From an uncultured Oscillospiraceae bacterium (GTDB lineage: Bacteria; Bacillota; Clostridia; Oscillospirales; Oscillospiraceae): 5,494 bases of DNA. The notes beneath the pieces are model-generated. The model was not told where the DNA came from. It worked only from the letters and a program-made list of their open reading frames with translations, and did no database searches. Positions 3,528-5,494 of this stretch are shown piece by piece. The stretch covers positions 1 through 5,494 of the forward strand of contig CAKUCT010000127.1 in the NCBI GenBank assembly GCA_934643765.1, written 5' to 3'. Both the position numbers and the translations under genes were made by a program. How positions within the stretch are numbered: the stretch's first letter is position 1; the number at the start of each line of letters is the position of its first letter.

Positions 3528-5494
3528 ATGGATTTATTTTCCCCGGTGACGGAGCTCAGGGGCATCGGCCCCACGCGCGCAAAGCAGCTTTCAAAGCTTC
3601 ATATCGCCACGCTCTATGATCTCATCGCCTACTTTCCCCGCAGCTATGAGGACCGGACAAAGCTTTTATCTGTCGCGGGTCTGCGCCCCGGCGAGCCCGC
3701 CTGCTTTGAGGCGATGGTCATCTCCAACCCGCAGCTCTCTCGCATCCGCAAGGGCATGGAGCTGGTAAAGGTCCGCGTGGCGGATGAAACCGGCCGCGTC
3801 GACCTTGTCTTTTTCAACCAGCCCTACGTCAAAGATCAGCTCACCTACGGCGAAACCTACCGCTTTTACGGCAGCGTCCGCGAGGGCTACAGTCTGCAGA
3901 TGCAGAATCCGTCCTTCGAGCCGCTGGAGAGCGCCGGTGTTGTAACGGGCCGCATTCTTCCCATCTATCCCCTCACCGCCGGCATTTCCAATAAGCTGAT
4001 CGGTGCCTGCGTCCGCCAGGCGCTCGACGCGTGTCTGACAGATCTGCCGGATATTCTGCCGGAAGCTGTCCGCGCGCGCTTTCATCTGATGCCCGCCGCG
4101 CTCGCTTATGAGACGGTGCACAATCCCCGCTCGTTTGAGCTTCTGCAGCAGGCTAGGCGCCGGCTCGTCTTTGAAGAGTTTTTCATCTTCTCTGCCGGAC
4201 TTGTAAGTCTGCGCGACAAGCGCGGGGAAATTCCCGCCGCGCCCATGGACACACGTCACATGGACGCCTTTTATCAGCTCCTACCCTTCCATCTGACCGG
4301 CGCGCAGCAAACGGCCATCGACGATATTCTGCGCGATCTGTCCGGCACGCGGCCGATGAACCGGCTCGTGCAGGGCGATGTCGGCAGCGGCAAGACCATG
4401 GTCGCGGCCGCCGCCTGCTTCTGCGCCATTGAAAACGGCCGCCAGGCAGCCTTCATGGCCCCGACGGAAATTCTGGCCGAGCAGCATGCGCAGTCGCTCT
4501 CCAGACTTTTCTCCCCTCTCGGCATCCACGTCACGCTTCTGACCGGCTCTTTTTCCGGCGCGCAGAAGCGCGCGTGCAAGCAGGCCATTCAGGACGGCAC
4601 GGCGCAGCTCATTGTCGGCACGCACGCGCTTTTGACGCAGGATGTGGCCTTCCACGATCTTTCGCTCGTCGTCTGCGACGAGCAGCACCGCTTCGGCGTG
4701 GCGCAGCGCGCCGCTCTCTCGTCCAAGGCCGCAAGCCCGCATCTTCTGGTTATGTCGGCAACCCCCATCCCGCGCACGCTCTCGCTGATCGCCTACGGCG
4801 ATCTGGACGTGTCGGTCATTTCCGAGCTTCCGCCCGGACGAAAGCCCGTGGAGACCTTTCTCGTCGGCGAGGACAAGCGCCAGCGGCTCAACGGCTTTAT
4901 TGAAAAGCAGTGCACCCTGGGCCACCAGGTCTATATCGTCTGCCCGGCTGTAGAGGAATCGGAGTTGGAAAGCCTCAAATCCGCCGAAAGCTGGGCCCAG
5001 GCCCTGCAGCAGGCCGTGTTTCCGCACCGGCGCGTCGGACTTCTTCACGGCAAGATGAAGCCCGCTGAAAAAGACGCCGCACTCGGCGCTTTTGCCCGCG
5101 GCGAAACGGATATCCTTGTTGCCACGACGGTCGTGGAGGTCGGTGTCGACGTTCCAAACGCAACGCTGATGGTCATCGAAAACGCCGACCGCTTTGGCCT
5201 TTCCCAGCTGCACCAGCTCCGCGGCCGCGTCGGAAGAGGCGATGCGCAGTCGTACTGCGTGCTCGTCTCCTCCAACCATAACGAGACCACCCGCGCGCGG
5301 CTAAAGGCTCTGTGCGCCACAACAGACGGCTTTAAAATTGCGGAAGAAGATCTGGCCCTGCGCGGCCCCGGCGACTTTTTTGGAAGCCGCCAGCACGGCC
5401 TGCCGCTGTTCAAGGTCGCCGATCTGCAGATGGACACCCAGACGCTTCTGGAGGCGCGCCAGGCCGCCGGAGAAGAAATTTCCGGCCCCGAGAC
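3528..5494 (+). CDS. recG: ATP-dependent DNA helicase RecG, 3' end cut by window edge
   Basis: Double-stranded-DNA translocase that reverses stalled replication forks and processes branched intermediates such as Holliday junctions and R-loops. The visible 655 residues cover nearly all of a usual ~680-residue RecG. The N-terminal wedge/OB-fold region starts LRGIGPTRAKQL and runs through GRILPIYPLTAGIS. Superfamily 2 helicase motifs follow: Walker A GDVGSGKT (283-290), DEQH Walker B (384-387) continuing as the RecG-typical DEQHRFGV, SATPIPRT (410-417), VATTVVEVGVDVP, and motif VI QLRGRVGRG (563-571). Then comes the RecG-specific TRG-like segment EEDLALRGPGDFFGSRQHG. The ATG at 3528 is supported by GGAGG 8 nt upstream. 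The frame is open to the window end with all motifs intact. Only a short C-terminus is missing. Confidence 0.98.
   Translation, partial: MDLFSPVTELRGIGPTRAKQLSKLHIATLYDLIAYFPRSYEDRTKLLSVAGLRPGEPACFEAMVISNPQLSRIRKGMELVKVRVADETGRVDLVFFNQPYVKDQLTYGETYRFYGSVREGYSLQMQNPSFEPLESAGVVTGRILPIYPLTAGISNKLIGACVRQALDACLTDLPDILPEAVRARFHLMPAALAYETVHNPRSFELLQQARRRLVFEEFFIFSAGLVSLRDKRGEIPAAPMDTRHMDAFYQLLPFHLTGAQQTAIDDILRDLSGTRPMNRLVQGDVGSGKTMVAAAACFCAIENGRQAAFMAPTEILAEQHAQSLSRLFSPLGIHVTLLTGSFSGAQKRACKQAIQDGTAQLIVGTHALLTQDVAFHDLSLVVCDEQHRFGVAQRAALSSKAASPHLLVMSATPIPRTLSLIAYGDLDVSVISELPPGRKPVETFLVGEDKRQRLNGFIEKQCTLGHQVYIVCPAVEESELESLKSAESWAQALQQAVFPHRRVGLLHGKMKPAEKDAALGAFARGETDILVATTVVEVGVDVPNATLMVIENADRFGLSQLHQLRGRVGRGDAQSYCVLVSSNHNETTRARLKALCATTDGFKIAEEDLALRGPGDFFGSRQHGLPLFKVADLQMDTQTLLEARQAAGEEISGPE

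Noticed and set aside
3666..4259. 197-codon minus-strand open frame inside recG
   Set aside because: Shadow of the RecG N-terminal region, with no ribosome-binding site or family resemblance.
4281..5279. 332-codon minus-strand open frame inside recG
   Set aside because: It is entirely antisense to a continuous RecG frame with all helicase motifs. The product is low-complexity and resembles no family.

Overview
The window looks like chromosomal DNA from an endospore-forming, fairly GC-rich member of the Clostridia, plausibly an Oscillospiraceae/Ruminococcaceae-type gut lineage. The reasons are a forespore sigma factor (SigG), a YlmC/YmxH-type sporulation protein and the germination protease Gpr beside housekeeping genes. 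Ribosome-binding sites are strong GGAGG-type and vegetative promoters are TATAAT-type. The lineage is an inference from gene content and base composition; no mobile element, tRNA, rRNA or CRISPR array was seen.

Layout: the left half reads leftwards (minus strand). From right to left it holds gpr, a 388-bp non-coding gap, sigG, ylmC and the 5' part of rpsB (ribosomal protein S2, cut by the window start). The right half reads rightwards: rpsT (ribosomal protein S20), a strong intrinsic terminator, and recG (branched-DNA helicase, cut by the window end). gpr and rpsT are divergent and share a ~170-bp promoter region, as in Bacillus subtilis.

Regulation visible in the sequence: rpsB, rpsT and recG each have a sigma-A-type promoter with a 17-bp spacer. 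gpr and sigG instead have candidate forespore (sigma-F/sigma-G) promoters, GCATA-N15-GGCAAAAATA and GTATC-N14-GGAAATACTG. SigG would be made in the forespore and would then drive gpr, whose protease degrades the small acid-soluble spore proteins at germination. sigG and ylmC are probably co-transcribed. rpsB has a ~120-nt leader with a long nested stem that looks like a ribosomal-protein autoregulatory leader.

The most unusual element is in the gpr-sigG gap. Seven DnaA-box-like 9-mers (one perfect TTATCCACA, four with one mismatch, two with two) lie within 86 bp, in two oppositely oriented arrays that form a near-perfect inverted repeat. An 81% AT tract lies about 70 bp away. This resembles the parts of a replication origin or a DnaA-titration/regulatory site, but no dnaA or dnaN is present and rough base counts show no strand-skew switch here. 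An off-origin DnaA-binding locus next to the forespore sigma gene is therefore the more cautious reading.
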